From: Rhodohalobacter sp. 614A
GTDB lineage: Bacteria > Bacteroidota > Rhodothermia > Balneolales > Balneolaceae
Assembly (NCBI RefSeq): GCF_021462415.1
Contig: NZ_JAKEDS010000001.1
Location: 2,099,935-2,163,934 of the forward strand
Length of the DNA stretch: 64,000 nt
Direction of reading: 5' to 3'
Shown here: positions 63,930 to 64,000 of the stretch, in pieces
How positions within the stretch are numbered: the stretch's first letter is position 1
Layout of the letters: the number at the start of each line of letters is the position of its first letter
The notes under the pieces: model-generated
Databases searched by the model: none
Told to the model about the DNA's origin: nothing
Seen by the model: the letters and a program-made list of their open reading frames with translations, nothing else
Position numbers and translations under genes: made by a program

Positions 63930-64000
63930 ATGGCAAAAGAGACATTTCAACGTACCAAGCCGCATGTGAATATAGGTACGATAGGTCACGTAGATCACGG
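63930..64000 (+). CDS. tuf: Elongation factor Tu (N-terminus only; continues beyond the window)
   Basis: The first 23 residues, MAKETFQRTKPHVNIGTIGH then VDHG, are the EF-Tu N-terminus up to the GTP-binding P-loop. The window ends inside the gene. Its place after fusA is the standard str-operon order. Confidence 0.95.
   Translation, partial: MAKETFQRTKPHVNIGTIGHVDH

Overview
The window looks like chromosome of a Balneolaeota/Rhodothermaeota-type member of the Bacteroidota/FCB group. The evidence is a GldE-type CBS/DUF21 protein, an LptC/OstA-like pair, a DUF4835 protein, a PorV-like barrel, a DUF2779 nuclease, a ComEA-like helix-hairpin-helix protein with a C-terminal barrel, and a 30-residue COX24/AURKAIP1-type basic protein. 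Most of the window is ordinary housekeeping content. No tRNA, rRNA, CRISPR array, transposase or integrase was seen.

Layout. 1-8.2 kb: truncated metal-dependent hydrolase, YciO/Sua5-family protein, MtnA homologue whose catalytic Cys position is Asp, then a leftward run (alanine symporter, upp, lptC-like, ostA-like) and an HU protein. 8.3-22.6 kb: GH16 glucanase and a tight leftward run (NFACT/RqcH-like, aroK, aroB, tamB, RNase R, and a metalloprotease-TolB propeller-BamA-like fusion). 22.7-35.5 kb: rightward lysC-dapB-dapA, dapD, ssb, gldE-like, murB, DUF2779 nuclease, M48 protease and purB. 35.6-43.9 kb: Fur-family regulator, acyl-CoA synthetase, small membrane and envelope proteins, LOG-family hydrolase between two palindromic repeats, cysteine desulfurase and pgk. 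48.5-58.6 kb: envelope proteins, an rmlA-D-C-B operon for dTDP-rhamnose, M20 peptidase and EVE protein. 58.6-64 kb: recG and the start of the str operon (rpsL, rpsG, fusA, tuf).

The accessory part is about 43.9-48.5 kb, visibly richer in A+T than its surroundings. It carries a higBA toxin-antitoxin pair and two adjacent reverse transcriptases that I assign to the two-RT defence type DRT3 (drt3a, drt3b). Directly 3' of drt3b, on the same strand, lies a compact structured RNA candidate: a stem whose 25-nt loop carries ACACACA, a 12-bp hairpin whose single G-U wobble pairs only in the RT-strand transcript, and an intrinsic terminator. After the terminator comes a 137-nt element with the architecture of an integron attC site: a 19-bp stem with three extrahelical bases, all on one arm. 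The 12 bases at the attC outer edge recur inverted just upstream of drt3a, as expected for the two ends of one gene cassette. I therefore read the DRT3 system as a single integron-type cassette, apparently inserted just upstream of higBA with no integrase nearby.
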